A DNA stretch of 64,000 nt from positions 2,728,001 to 2,792,000 of the forward strand of contig CP075497.1 of NCBI GenBank assembly GCA_021613535.1, in the 5' to 3' direction. This stretch comes from Adineta vaga. Taxonomy: Eukaryota; Rotifera. This document shows positions 22,299 to 33,744 of this stretch, piece by piece. The notes under the pieces are model-generated. The model was not told where the DNA came from, made no database searches, and saw only the letters and a program-made list of their open reading frames with translations. Both the position numbers and the translations under genes were made by a program. The stretch's first letter is position 1. Each line of letters opens with the position of its first letter.

Positions 22299-24613
22299 AT
22301 GAAATTCGATACATTTCTGGCCACAGTTGGTGATTGGGGTAAATTTCAAAAGGTTAAATATACTTTAATATGTTTAACGTATATGCTTCCACCAATTATG
22401 GTTTATACATATACATTTACCGCAGCTATACCTGATTTCCAGTGTGCAGGTACGGAAAGTTATGTTAACAATAATTATACTACAGAAACATATCGGAATT
22501 TTAAACCATCGAAGGAGCAATGTAAAAGTGAAAAAAAACATCTTTCACTTTTGGAATGTCAACGTTGTTATGCGAATACAACTCAATCACCATCATTGGA
22601 AAAATGTACTCAATTTATTTATGATAGAACGCATTATACGAAAACTTTAGTTGAAGAAGTAAAACTGTTTTTTTTTCTATTCTTAGAATTCAGTTTTTAA
22701 TTGTTCTTTTTCTGCTAGTGGACAATGGTTTGTGATCGTGTTAAATTACGATCAACAGCACAAATGGTCTTTTTTGTTGGTTATATGGTTGGATCAGTTT
22801 TCTTCGGAATGTTAGCTGACAAGTAAGTTATCAAAGAAAAAAAATCGAAATGACACAGACAATCTTTTCTTCTATGATTAGATATGGTCGTCGTCCTGTT
22901 ATGAGTGTTAGCTTCATTCTTATTACTATATCTGGCTTTTTATGTGCATATGGCCCTCAACTGTCACGAAATACTAATATATCTTATATTTTTCGTTGTT
23001 GCTCGATTTCTACTTGCTTGTGCAACGCGAGGTGTATCAGTTTCAGGATTTGTACTCGGCTCGGAAATTGGTAAGATTTTCTAATTTAAGATTTTCTTTT
23101 ATTCAAAATATCTTTCATTGATTTTAGTGGGTCCGAGTAAACGTTTATTAACTGGAATCGTTATTGAATATTTCTTTTCATTTGGCCAATTATTTCTGGT
23201 TTTATTCGCATATTTTATTCGTACATGGCGTGCATTAACAGGTGCAATATCTTTATTTACTGTCCCGTTTATGGTCTTTTATTTGTAAGTGAGAACTGAA
23301 TTATCGATGCAAATTTAAAGAAAACAAATCAATATGTTTTTAGTATTCTACCTGAAAGTCCTCGATGGCTGATTAGTAAAGGACGATTTGATGAAGCAGA
23401 AAAAATTCTACGTCGAATTGCTGTTATTAATAAAAGAAATTTTGATCGAGATGCTTATCAACAAGTCAAAGATGAACAGGAAAAAGTTCGTTTTACTTTT
23501 CGGAATCAATGAAATGAATTTGTTATTCATTTAGAGTATGTTGAATAAAACTAATCAAGAAGGAATTCTTAGTTTAGTTAAATCGAAAATTATGCTTATC
23601 ATTAGTTTAAATCTTTTCTTTCAATGGTATTCAACAAAAAACGTTTTTATACATAATTAATCTTCCTTGTTTCTTTAGGCTTGTTCAAAATTTAGTCTTC
23701 TACGGTGTATCACAAAATACAGGTCTAAGAAAGAATCTTTTCGTTTTCTATTCAAATCTTCTTTTTTTTCTAGGTTCATGGGAATTAAATCCCTATTTAT
23801 CATTTACTATCAGTGCATTGGTAGAATTACTTGCATATATTGTTGTTCATTTGATTCTTGATCGTGTTGGTCGTAAATTACCTTATTGTTTATTTGCAAC
23901 ACTCTTTGGTATTGTGGCAATACTTATTTTACCTGTACAAAAATTCATGACAAAAGACAGTCAAGGTTTGTTTATATCCACTTGACGATTTTTTGTTGAA
24001 AAAGAAAAGAAGTGTAATTGAAACTTTTTCTTTTCAGTTCAACAATATACTATGAATACAATTAATGCTTCATTGAAATTTTTTACATCAGCATCTTATG
24101 CAATTATTTATATTTATGCTAATGAACTTTTTCCAACGAACTTAAGAAATACAGGCATGGGTATTTGTTCAATGGTCGCACGTATTGGTGCAATTATTGG
24201 AACACTTTGTAATGATTCATTAGTAAGTAGAAATGAATTTTATGGGATGTTTGTTTTTCTATTCCTATGAAATTCTAGGCTCGTATTTGGATGCATCTTC
24301 CTATTCTTCTCTATGGTATTGTTTCATTAATAGCCGCAGTTTTAGCTTTAATGCTTCCTGAAACATTACATAAACCATTACCACAATCAGTTGCTGAAGT
24401 TGAACGAATGACATTCATTGGGTAAATTGAAAATCGAATTTTACATGTATTGGTCTTTTTTCTTAAAACTTTAGTAGTCGTGGCGGAAAAGCTCAAAGTA
24501 TGATCACAGATGGTACGGGACATGAAGCTCAATCTTTAACAGGAAATAATGAAGATATTATACTGAAAGATCAATTATATCAAAATAGTTTTAATGAGAA
24601 TGAAAAATTATGA
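22299..24613 (+). CDS. SLC22-family organic ion transporter (MFS), one frame break
   Basis: Eleven exons: 22299-22658, 22719-22822, 22882-23070, 23128-23284, 23344-23485, 23535-23626, 23679-23722, 23774-23965, 24038-24222, 24279-24421, 24475-24613; about 581 aa. The N-terminus (FDTFLATVGDWGKFQ) precedes TM1 and a large Cys-rich, glycosylated loop, as in organic cation/anion transporters. Then come GMLADKYGRRPVM (MFS signature), FILPESPRWLISKGRFDEA and NELFPTNLRNTGMG, all SLC22 hallmarks. About twelve membrane spans fit. Exon lengths sum to 1,747 nt, one too many: the frame changes at the TTTTT run 22989-22993 before FVVARFLLACATRG. A single extra T would explain it. Substrate cannot be predicted. 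Confidence 0.9.
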
Positions 24614-27268
24614 TCTGTTTTTTAGATGTTTCGCTTTTTTTCTTGTTTTGTGAATCTCAATACAAGATTTTATTGTTCAATGTTGGTATTTTTTATTTGT
24701 TTCAATATATAATACATAAATTTATATTAATAGTATTCGTCTGGTGTGTCGCTTTTTCTTTTTTCTTCTAGTCAAAGGATATAATTATTTGTAATCCTTT
24801 TTTTTTCTTCTTCTGCATGTTTGAACTTTGCATTTTTTTCTTCGTCTGGTATTATTCTAAAGAAAATAAAAACAATGTTAGCATATCGAACTATTGATGT
24901 ATATGAGACGATTTGTATTTTGTTGATGAATAAAAAATGAATGAAATTTATGATCTAATTTGATACTAAAGCGCGACAGGTGACCGTGAATTACAGGGAC
25001 GATTTTGTACAAAAGAATTAAACTATTTGATCATGTCTGTATCGTTGTCCGACCGCGAAATTCGAGGCTGTGAATACGCAAACATTGACTGTTTTTCGCT
25101 TGTTTTACATATTCTCTTTCTCTACCTTGTAAAGCTGCGTGGGCATCAAATTTCAATTAGATGCGAGGACTCGTCATCGTTGACACTCGATCTGTGTAGG
25201 TGAACATGGTACCGCCATTATTCTTTCATTTATGCTCATTTTATTGCCTATTTGAACATAGAAGAAAAAAAAGGTCCACTAACTACTTAAATCGAATGAT
25301 ATATGATGCAATCAAAAGTGGCGATTGACAACAAATTCTATCGAACTTTTGACCTAAAATTAACAAAGAAAGATTTTTTTTCTTTTTCTCTCTTCAGTAG
25401 CTAATTATATACAGTTCAATCTCCCTCTCTCTCTCTGTCCCTCTTTCTATATGTATATGTATATATATAAAACACCATTATTCTTTGCGTATAGGTACCT
25501 TCTTCTATATATATGCATGTGCCAACTGCTTACAGTTGCTTCTCTTTTTTCTTCTTCTTTTTTTTTCTTATTTTTAATGGAATATGTCACTGAGAAAGCA
25601 TATACGTCGTGTTGAAATCCAATTTTTTCACAATACTTTCTTTCCTTCGAGCTGCCGGACGACAAAGTAAAAGAGTAAAATATAACACATTGTGTGTGTT
25701 TTTTCACAATCCCAACACCAAACGTGTAGAAGCCGCAAACTAATATATACATACTCTTTTAGAAACACATCAAGAAAGAAAGAGAAGGAAAAAAGACAGA
25801 GGGAGAGAGAGACAGAAAGAAAATTGACTGATGACGTTGTGAAATAAATTATCCTCAAGTCTTCTGGAGTATGACATCATAGGTGTATATTGTTTTCTTC
25901 TAGTTGCTTTTTTTTATTGAATGAGAACAAGGACATACTCGATAGGGTCTCTTTCTCATTGAAGATTTTTTTTTTTTCAAAAATGATATTATTTTTTTTA
26001 ACTACAAAAATTCATTTGTGTGGTTGTGAGTAAGTTTGATTTACTTTGCATTTCTCATCGACATCGTTGCGGTAAGTGAACCGCTGCACGACACGTTTCC
26101 TTTTCTCTTCTCTTCTCTTTTCATAACTGATGCCTGATAATTGTTGTCAGCTCGATGTCTTAATAGCATACAGATCGGTGTTTTATTGTGTAGAAATCAA
26201 AACACTTGTTAATCATTCATTTTCTAAGAATAGAGGAAACAAAAAGAAATTTGAAGATTGCTGTTATTGTCATTGTCTTCGAAAACAACTGTTGATTTTC
26301 TTTCAAACCGTAGGTCTAAATATTCAAATTTCAGCCTTGTTTATCTACGCATTTGAAAATACATGCCATTGAGAGAGAAGGAGAAAAATAACAGAACTAT
26401 TCATTAAAAAACCGTTCGTCATGCTAATTTACATTTTTCGAGCGCTTTTAAAGGTTATAAACACATATGCGTATTTTACCTTTCGAGTATGTTTGTGTGT
26501 GTATGTCTTATCTGATTCGTAAGAGGAAAAGAGAAGAGACCCCTGGATAGTTTCTTCCTTCGATTAGGTCAAAGAAGAAAAAAAAACTCTTATTTTTTTT
26601 ACACTTCCATTTGTATGTACATAGACAGATTTCTTTTTTCGTAAGTGTGCTCGCTCTAAATCGTCAAAAAAAAGCTGAGGAAGAAGAAGAAGAAGAAGAA
26701 GAAAATGCCGATACTGTCGACCAGTGGTAGTAGTGTTATTGTTCTTCTTCGAGGGTGAAATGCAGCTTATACCACATATTTAATTCAGAGAGAAGAAGAA
26801 AAGACACAGAAAGAAAGAGATTTGTTTTTTCAGCTCTTTCTCGCGTTAAAAAAAACTTAAGTAAAACAGACAGAGTGACTACAGTTTCGATCTTATATAT
26901 CATATTTCATTATTGACGAAAGTATTCTCTTCTCGCTAGTACGTTGAACTTGATAAGTATCGATCTGGATAAAATCATCATCAAATTTTTCATCTCTCTT
27001 TATAAAAATAAGTACGTGTAATAATAAACATTTAAGTATACACTAGTGATGTTAATTTGACTCGATCGTTTAATGTACATATTCGCTTAACATTGTTTAC
27101 ATATCTTACGTTGACAATGTATATTCTCTTTTTTTTCTCTTTTTTTTTAGTCTTCATCGAGACGAAAGCAATCGCATCATCTTTCGTTTACTCCTATTAT
27201 TAAAATGAGACAATAAACGAAACGAACGAACAAGTAGTTATATTTCTCTCCTTATCATCATCATCATC
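24614..27268. other. Long gene-poor stretch with purine and pyrimidine tracts
   Basis: 2.65 kb without a supportable gene. It contains CT-rich runs (25421-25445), a TATATG run (25448-25468), a purine tract (about 25773-25822), a GAA run (26680-26704) and many T runs. ORFs in it have low-complexity Phe/Ser/Lys composition. A T-rich stretch ending TTTTAG near 27150 looks like an acceptor, so the next gene may have a 5' UTR intron starting in this region. Confidence 0.5.
26680..26704 (+). repeat. (GAA)n microsatellite
   Basis: Eight tandem GAA triplets in noncoding DNA. Confidence 0.85.
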
Positions 27269-30200
27269 ATGACTATTCGACAACAATATGCTAATGAAGA
27301 ACTTGTCCATAAACTTCGTTCAATGCTCAATGATTTACCGACACTTCGTACACGTGCTGTAAAAAAATTAAAACATTGGCGAGAAGCAGCAATAAAACGT
27401 CTTCTTGCTCGACAACGTGAATTAGAAAAAACACTTCTAGATAAATTCGAACGCTTGGAATTTGACACTCAATTATTCGTTGAAAAAATTGAAAGAAAAA
27501 AAGCCAATCAACAACGACGTTGGCAGAGTGAACCATTGGATTATCATAATAAAAGTGAAATCGATCGGATCTCAACAAATCTTCGAGCTATTCGAGAAGA
27601 ATTAGAACAATCAAAATACATTCTTGCTGGTGCAACAATTGATTATGATACCGATGATTTATTAGCTGAAGAAATTCTACCTGGAAAATTAGTCAATACA
27701 TCACGATATGGTGGAAGTTTATCCTCAAAAGTTCCAATACATAAAAGTTATGAAAACAATGATTTAGGTTCTGAATTAAAACGAGTATTAGAAATTTGTA
27801 CCAGTCCACAACGTCCATCATCATCCTTATCCGCCGATGAGGTAAGAAAGAGCAAAAAAAAGAAAACGGTTTTTATTCATTTCAAATCGAAGAATCGAAA
27901 TTTCCTTCGAGATACTTAAGTAACAAAGAGTCAGAAAGAAAAATAACAAAATCAATCGATTTGCAAATCTATATAATTCGAATCGAATTTTTTTTCATCT
28001 GTTATCATAAGTGCACTTATTGTATAATAATCCGAACAGGATTCTTTTCAATGTATATGTATATATATCGACGATTTCGATTTCCTAACTTATAGCGTAT
28101 GATGGTAAGTTGTTCACCTGAAGTATTTAAATATGCTTAAATGCACTTCTTTTATTATTATTATTATTTCGATGTGATGTGATATATTCAGGGAAGGGCT
28201 CGTTTTACTTTCTTAGTTACTTTTGGTATTTGAATTTGGAGAGATTTAATTGATAAAGATTATTTTAAAAATTTATGTAGATGAAGTATGGATTCATACT
28301 ACCAAAACCTAAATTGTTATTAACTTCGAAGAAGAAAAAGACAAAGACGAAGAAATTTGATGCACATCAAACAACTTTAGACGCGAAAGTCAAGGTCAGT
28401 TTGTGATATATGAATGATTTGATGATGAGAGGATGTTATCATATCAGTTTTATGTGTCGATTGACCTTTTGTACATTGAAAAGGCTAGTTTCAATCGATC
28501 GGTCGATTTCAATCGAATCGATAGTAAAAGATGATTATATAATTATATAGGTTAGAGCTATTCATAGTGATTAAAATCAAAAATCATGTCAAATCAAATG
28601 AGCGTAGTGTTCCGACATACGAATGAATCAACTAATTATCATCGTTTGATTTCTATTCTCTAGCTATCAAATTTACAATCACTTGATCATGTCGAATATA
28701 CTTATGATAATAAATCAAAACCAAAAACACCAAAATCATCACAACAAAAACAAGGTTCACAAACTGAAGGTCCACAACGTCGACATTCACGTACGATAAC
28801 GAATGTACCTATACAACAGAAACAACACCAAAATGTTTCAACAAGCACCAATGATCAAAATGAAATCAATGATGGAAATACCAATCATAAATTATTTGCA
28901 TTTGAATCATTTGATGATTCAATTCGACGTTTTCAACGCTTAAGAGAAATAAGAAAAAATCTTCGTACGAAATATGATGATCATCTACAACAGGTTTGAT
29001 GAAAATTTACTCTTCAATTATCAATATTTGTTTTCTTTAGCAATCTGTTGAATCAATACGACCAGCCTCTGCTAATGGTATTGATAATACAGAATCAATT
29101 TCTATCACTCAACCAAAATCAGTCATAAACTCTAATCGTCCATTATCTCATGGTGTTCAAACCATTCCACCAACTCCATTAACAATCAAATCAACCGTTA
29201 ATAGCACTAAAACTGTACCAAGAAAAACTGGTGAAACTCGTCATACATTACTTGCACGTGAATCTGTTACAATTCCAATTGAACGTGTTGTTTCCGTCAC
29301 AACAAATTCACCATCAACAGATCCAAAAGTAGCCGAATTATACGAGCAAACTGCAAATAGTGTTCACACGGAAAGTTCAACCGCATCTACTACAGTGAAT
29401 AATATACGTGATCGACGATATCGTTCGAGAACACTTGAAACACATCAAATTCAAGCTGTTGATAATCAAATCTATGGTTGTCCACCGTCATCATTAAAAG
29501 CTAAACAACAAAATCATCAACGATCAGAATCCAATCGACATCGTAATCATCGTTTGTCCCTTCGTCGTTCTAGTGAAGATCCTCAAGATAAGGAATCTCA
29601 ACCAAAGCATCATCAAGAATATCAAAATGGTTTAAAATCGAATTCATTGAATGAAACATGGTTAAATATTGATCAAGAACATTGGACTAATCTATTAGAA
29701 AATGGTTGGAGACCAACTTTGAATACTGCTGGTGTTACATCTGTTGCTATTAGTGATTCAGGTATGATTTCTTTTTTTTGTGGAATTTGTAATTGTGTCT
29801 TACTTTGATATAGATGATCGTGTATCATATGGAAGTAAAAAAATTATTACAAATGGTAAATCATTGGATCTTTATGAACAAATATCAAAAAATGAATATT
29901 CATCATTATTTGATCAATTAGAATTTGCATATGCACGAACGATTAATTTGGGAAATGAATTTTGGCGTTTTCTTGAAATCGATGGTAATCATCATTTATG
30001 TCTTTATCATCAACTTAATAAACAATTTATTATGTATAAACCTGATTCAACACTTTTATGTTTTCCGTGGCCATACGATGGCATTATTGATATATCTTGG
30101 TCAAAAGCAACAAATAATTGGATTGTTGCAACACAAACACAAATCGTACGTTTTTTTTCTCAAATTTCTCGATTAAATGAATAACAGAATTTGTTCTTCT

Positions 30201-30883
30201 TTTAGATCATTTACAATCGTTCATTTAGTAAAATATTTCAATCAATTGATATCAATGGTGATTGGCCAAAACGTATTACATCGTGTCAATCATCTATCTT
30301 TCATACACATAAAATTCCAGCTACATCTGGAACAACTTCTTCTTCGAGTTCATCTCATTATCAATCATCTTCATATAAAGATCGTCCACAATTTTTACTT
30401 GAACGTTATGATTATAAATTAAAATCTCTTGGTAAACATATTCTTGAATCATCAACTATATGGGATATTGAAGCTGATGATTCAACTGAACATTTAGCTA
30501 TTCTATGTGATGTTGCTTTAATTATATTTGATTATCAATTAAATCTTTTAAAACAAATCGAAGTAACTGGATTTAAAGTCACTAAAGATCATTTCGGTGG
30601 ATGGTTAGTTGCTGATTATAATGCATCATGTTTATGGCAAATCAAACGAAATGAATATACAAAAGCGAATAAAATTTTACATGTTGAACGACCATGGTCA
30701 GTTATACTTGATCGAAGTACATGGACATTAGTTACTTTGAGTGAAACACAAAATCGTGCGAAACGTTTATTATTTTTTGGTATGAAAAATATTCCATCCT
30801 CACTTTTAACTTTAAATTCTGCTCGATCACAATCTCAATTATCGCTTTCGATGTCATCTTCGATATCGAATTCACTAACATAG
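27269..30883 (+). CDS. Coiled-coil protein with disordered middle and C-terminal propeller-like domain
   Basis: Six exons: 27269-27841, 28281-28394, 28664-28993, 29041-29761, 29814-30145, 30206-30883; 915 aa. Residues about 10-115 form a charged coiled coil (KLKHWREAAIKRLLARQRELE), like a TRIM coiled coil but without RING or B-box. Residues about 190-560 are basic and Ser/Thr/Gln-rich, with two Arg-rich patches (IRDRRYRSRTLE, RHRNHRLSLRRS). The C-terminal ~340 residues look like beta-propeller blades: FWRFLEIDGNHHLCLYHQ, GIIDISWSKATNNWIVAT, SSTIWDIEADDSTEHLAILC, FGGWLVADYN. It ends in a Ser-rich tail. Family not recognised. Two longer introns (439 and 269 bp) lie in the 5' half; the first may hold a 9-nt microexon. 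Confidence 0.75.
28096..28104 (+). other. Candidate 9-nt microexon
   Basis: Within the 439-bp first intron, CTTATAG precedes CGTATGATG and GTAAGT follows directly. Inclusion would add Arg-Met-Met in phase 0 between exons ending 27841 and starting 28281. Motifs are seen; use is unproven. Confidence 0.35.
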
Positions 30884-31361
30884 AAAGACAAAATCAAACA
30901 TAAATATATATATATTAAATTTTAGTTTTTTCCTCTCTTTTTTTATATATAAGTTACAAATATATATATATATATCTATTTATCTTCAATAATCTTTTTT
31001 TCCTAATTCATTTTCTTTGTTTTGATGTTGTTATCTTGATCTATACGAAGAAATATTTCTACTCATATAAGATCAACTTGTCGGGTGGAAATAGTCTAAG
31101 TAAACAAATGCATTCAAAGGATGATTTATATTCATTGTTGAATGATTGATCAGTTTTGCTTTTAGAGAAAAACACGACCGGTTAGTTTTCATTTACTCTT
31201 TTATCGATCATTTCAAATGTGTACCTGAAGACGGTAGTTTGCCAAGAAAATGTCGATAAGAAACGAACAGTTTGTTTTGGCATAATTGATTTAATCATTG
31301 ACATCTTCTCCGCTGAAATATTTGTCCCTTCTCCGAGTTCTTCAAATCAAAATAGCTTAAA
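30884..31361. other. Intergenic spacer
   Basis: 478 bp. AT-rich, with TA microsatellites at about 30904-30915 and 30960-30976. No gene seen. Confidence 0.5.
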
Positions 31362-32867
31362 ATGCGATATGTTCTTATCTGTATATTTCTTTTCTATCAA
31401 TTGAAAGTGATTAATACAAGTAACATTTCTATTGGTATTATAAAAAATGTATCATTGATAGCGCTTGGAAGTCAATCAGCAATGATGAATGGGAGTTGTC
31501 ATGATTGTCTTTGTGCAATGTTAATCAATCCAGGAAATGTTACATCATTCAATTGTTTTTTGATTAACAATACATGTCAACTGTTTTCATACTATTCGCC
31601 AAAAGCTTCACCTTTTTTTATCAATAACTCTACTTATTTATTCTATTTTCATACATATTTATTGCAGTATTCATCATTGTTCTTAACTAATGATGAACAA
31701 AGTACTAGTCGTTTATTGGGTAAGTTGCTTTTTATACATTATTTGTTCTAGTGAATTCTATGAACGATTTTGTCATCACCATTTTGAGAGTGAGGATTAG
31801 ATAATAGTTGACAGAACTATAACAAGTAAATATTAATCTACAATGAAAAGATATTTTCTCTGTAAATGTTGGTCTCTTCATATAGATGAATTAAAGTTCT
31901 TTAAACATGAATTTTCTTTGCTTCTTAAATCTATGGAAACTCCATCGACAAATATTACTATTAATATTGTTGACAGAATAAAGATAAAATTCGGAACGTA
32001 TTAGAAGATTTACGAGTGACAGGTATTTGATGTTTGTGAAGTTTCACTAGAATATCGAACTGCGTCAATTAGAATTTCTGTATCATGCTAGACTTAAATA
32101 TCTTATGTTTCTAGAGGCAACGACAAACGAAAGTAAGTTTATTGAAGTATTTTTATTAATAACTATCTTCTATTCGGTACAATTCAAACAGCAACAATAA
32201 CTACAAATGCAGTTCCTACAAATGGTAAGTAAACAACAGATGTTCTTTGATTTTGATATCAACATACTTTGGTTTCTTTTGAAATGTTCAGTCATTCAAC
32301 CAACTACATCAAATAAAAGTAAATAATAAAACAGATATTAGTTTTTATTTAATCTGTTTTATAGTTACTCCATTCAATCCAGCCTCATTGTTATATCCCA
32401 CATTAAACTGCACTTCGTCGGTAGACTATTTCGTAACGTATGATAAAACTACTGCTCCAAGCTCATGGACTCTGACATCGTATACTTTCAATGCAACTTC
32501 AGCACAATCTACTCTTCTTTTTAGTTTGCAATCCAATAACCACCGTTCATTGGTTATTGATAATGTGACGGTTGTTGCTTTGAATAATCCAAGCGTCTCA
32601 TTGTTAATTAACGGAGATTTTGAATATAAGAACTTAACTGGATGGGATCTGCGGCTGTGCGGCAATACGTGTTCTGCCAATTTAACTTCGTCACTTTGTG
32701 ACACAGCAAACGCATGTTATTATGTTCCAGAAGATTGTACAACCTTTCATTTACTGCAACAAACATTTGTGACTGTGATCAAGGAGAAATACAACGTCTC
32801 CTTTTTAATTAAAGCTTCTGGCATCGGTGGTTCTAATTCTTTTCATGTTAAAACCACTATCATTTGA
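31362..32867 (+). CDS. Secreted protein with tiny linker exons and a C-terminal beta-sandwich-like domain, one frame break
   Basis: Proposed exons: 31362-31719, 31886-32022, 32115-32132, 32192-32224, 32292-32318, 32365-32867. A signal peptide (MRYVLICIFLFYQLKVI) starts a Cys-containing extracellular segment with many N-x-S/T sites (NGSCHDCLCAML, NNTCQLF). Three exons of 18, 33 and 27 nt, all phase 1-1, encode a Thr/Asn-rich linker. The last exon encodes an Asn-rich domain with LLINGDFEYKNLTGWDLR, a pattern common in extracellular galactose-binding-like or DUF642-like domains, then Cys pairs and NVSFLIKASGIGG. Exon 2 is one base short: its first frame stops at about 32003 while another frame continues NKDKIRNVLEDLRVT into the next exon. 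Function unknown; a carbohydrate-binding role is only suggested. Confidence 0.65.
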
Positions 32868-33531
32868 AACTACACAGTAGGCAAAAAATAATTAATTTCA
32901 ACAAATCTATGCTTCGCAAGATTTAGTAAAATGATTTCAATACTACTGCATCATCAGAACGTTGACTTGATCATCATAATTACCCGAAAAACTATGAATA
33001 TTGCTTTTTCATTAATTGTGAAGTTCGAACTGTACGCTCATAAATAAAATCTTTACTTTTATTTAGAACTATTATTCATAACTTTTAACAAAATCTATGC
33101 AATCATTCTAAATATGCTTCAGACAAATCTCTGATAAAACATTTCATTTATATTCTTATCATCACATAGTAAACTGTCTCATCGATTTTTTTTTGTTCTA
33201 CTTGACTTTGTTTATCATGACAATAATCATTGAGTCTTATGTCATCATTAACATACAAAGAACTTCTTATCTAAATTAACATCATTGACTATGTTTGAAC
33301 TATTCATGCAAATAATATTGACTCTATGTCTTATCTAATCATTTTCAATCTTATTAGGAAAAATCATCTAATGATGTATTTATTTATTATTCTTCAAATG
33401 AAAAAGTGCCTATCTATAACAATATACAAAAGAAAGAAATATGTTCCTATTGATCTATAACGGACTATTTTGCTTCCATATCACTAAAATATTAAGATCA
33501 AAGTTAAAAAAAACTAGATACTAATGAAAGT
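32868..33531. other. Intergenic spacer
   Basis: 664 bp, AT-rich, with no supportable gene. Possible 3' processing sites of both neighbours lie here. Confidence 0.45.
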
Positions 33532-33744
33532 TTACATTTTCGTCATCCATTTTGTTTCGTGCTCAATTTGAGCTGTAAGACCAAATGCTTCAACACAAAC
33601 GGCTTCGATCAAATCCGATGGCCATTTATTCGGTGCATTCATTGTTGTTTGTCGTGAAGAAGTTGAAAATAGATGTAACGATGGTATACAATTTCGTATA
33701 AGTTTCACTGAACAAGATGAAAATGAACTTGATGATGAGGGCAT
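33532..33744 (-). CDS. Small hypothetical ORF, 70 aa
   Basis: ATG at 33744 gives 70 aa: a Ser-rich start (MPSSSSSFSSCSVKL), a weakly amphipathic middle and a compositionally protein-like end (NKWPSDLIEAVCVEAFGL, then EHETKWMTKM). No relative is recognised. The frame is open a little upstream to a possible acceptor (TTTATCAG) near 33782, so it may be the last exon of a gene whose start I cannot find. Chance ORF is the alternative. Confidence 0.3.
   Translation of the reverse strand: MPSSSSSFSSCSVKLIRNCIPSLHLFSTSSRQTTMNAPNKWPSDLIEAVCVEAFGLTAQIEHETKWMTKM

Noticed and set aside
25447-25858. Overlapping minus-strand ORFs of 76-101 codons
   Set aside because: Located in microsatellite and purine-tract DNA; composition is low-complexity.
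24614-27268. Search for a transposon, retroelement or telomeric repeat in the long spacer
   Set aside because: No reverse transcriptase or transposase motifs, terminal repeats or tandem telomere-like units were seen.
32426-32704. Minus-strand ORF of 92 codons
   Set aside because: Antisense of the last exon of the secreted protein, which has consistent splice phase.
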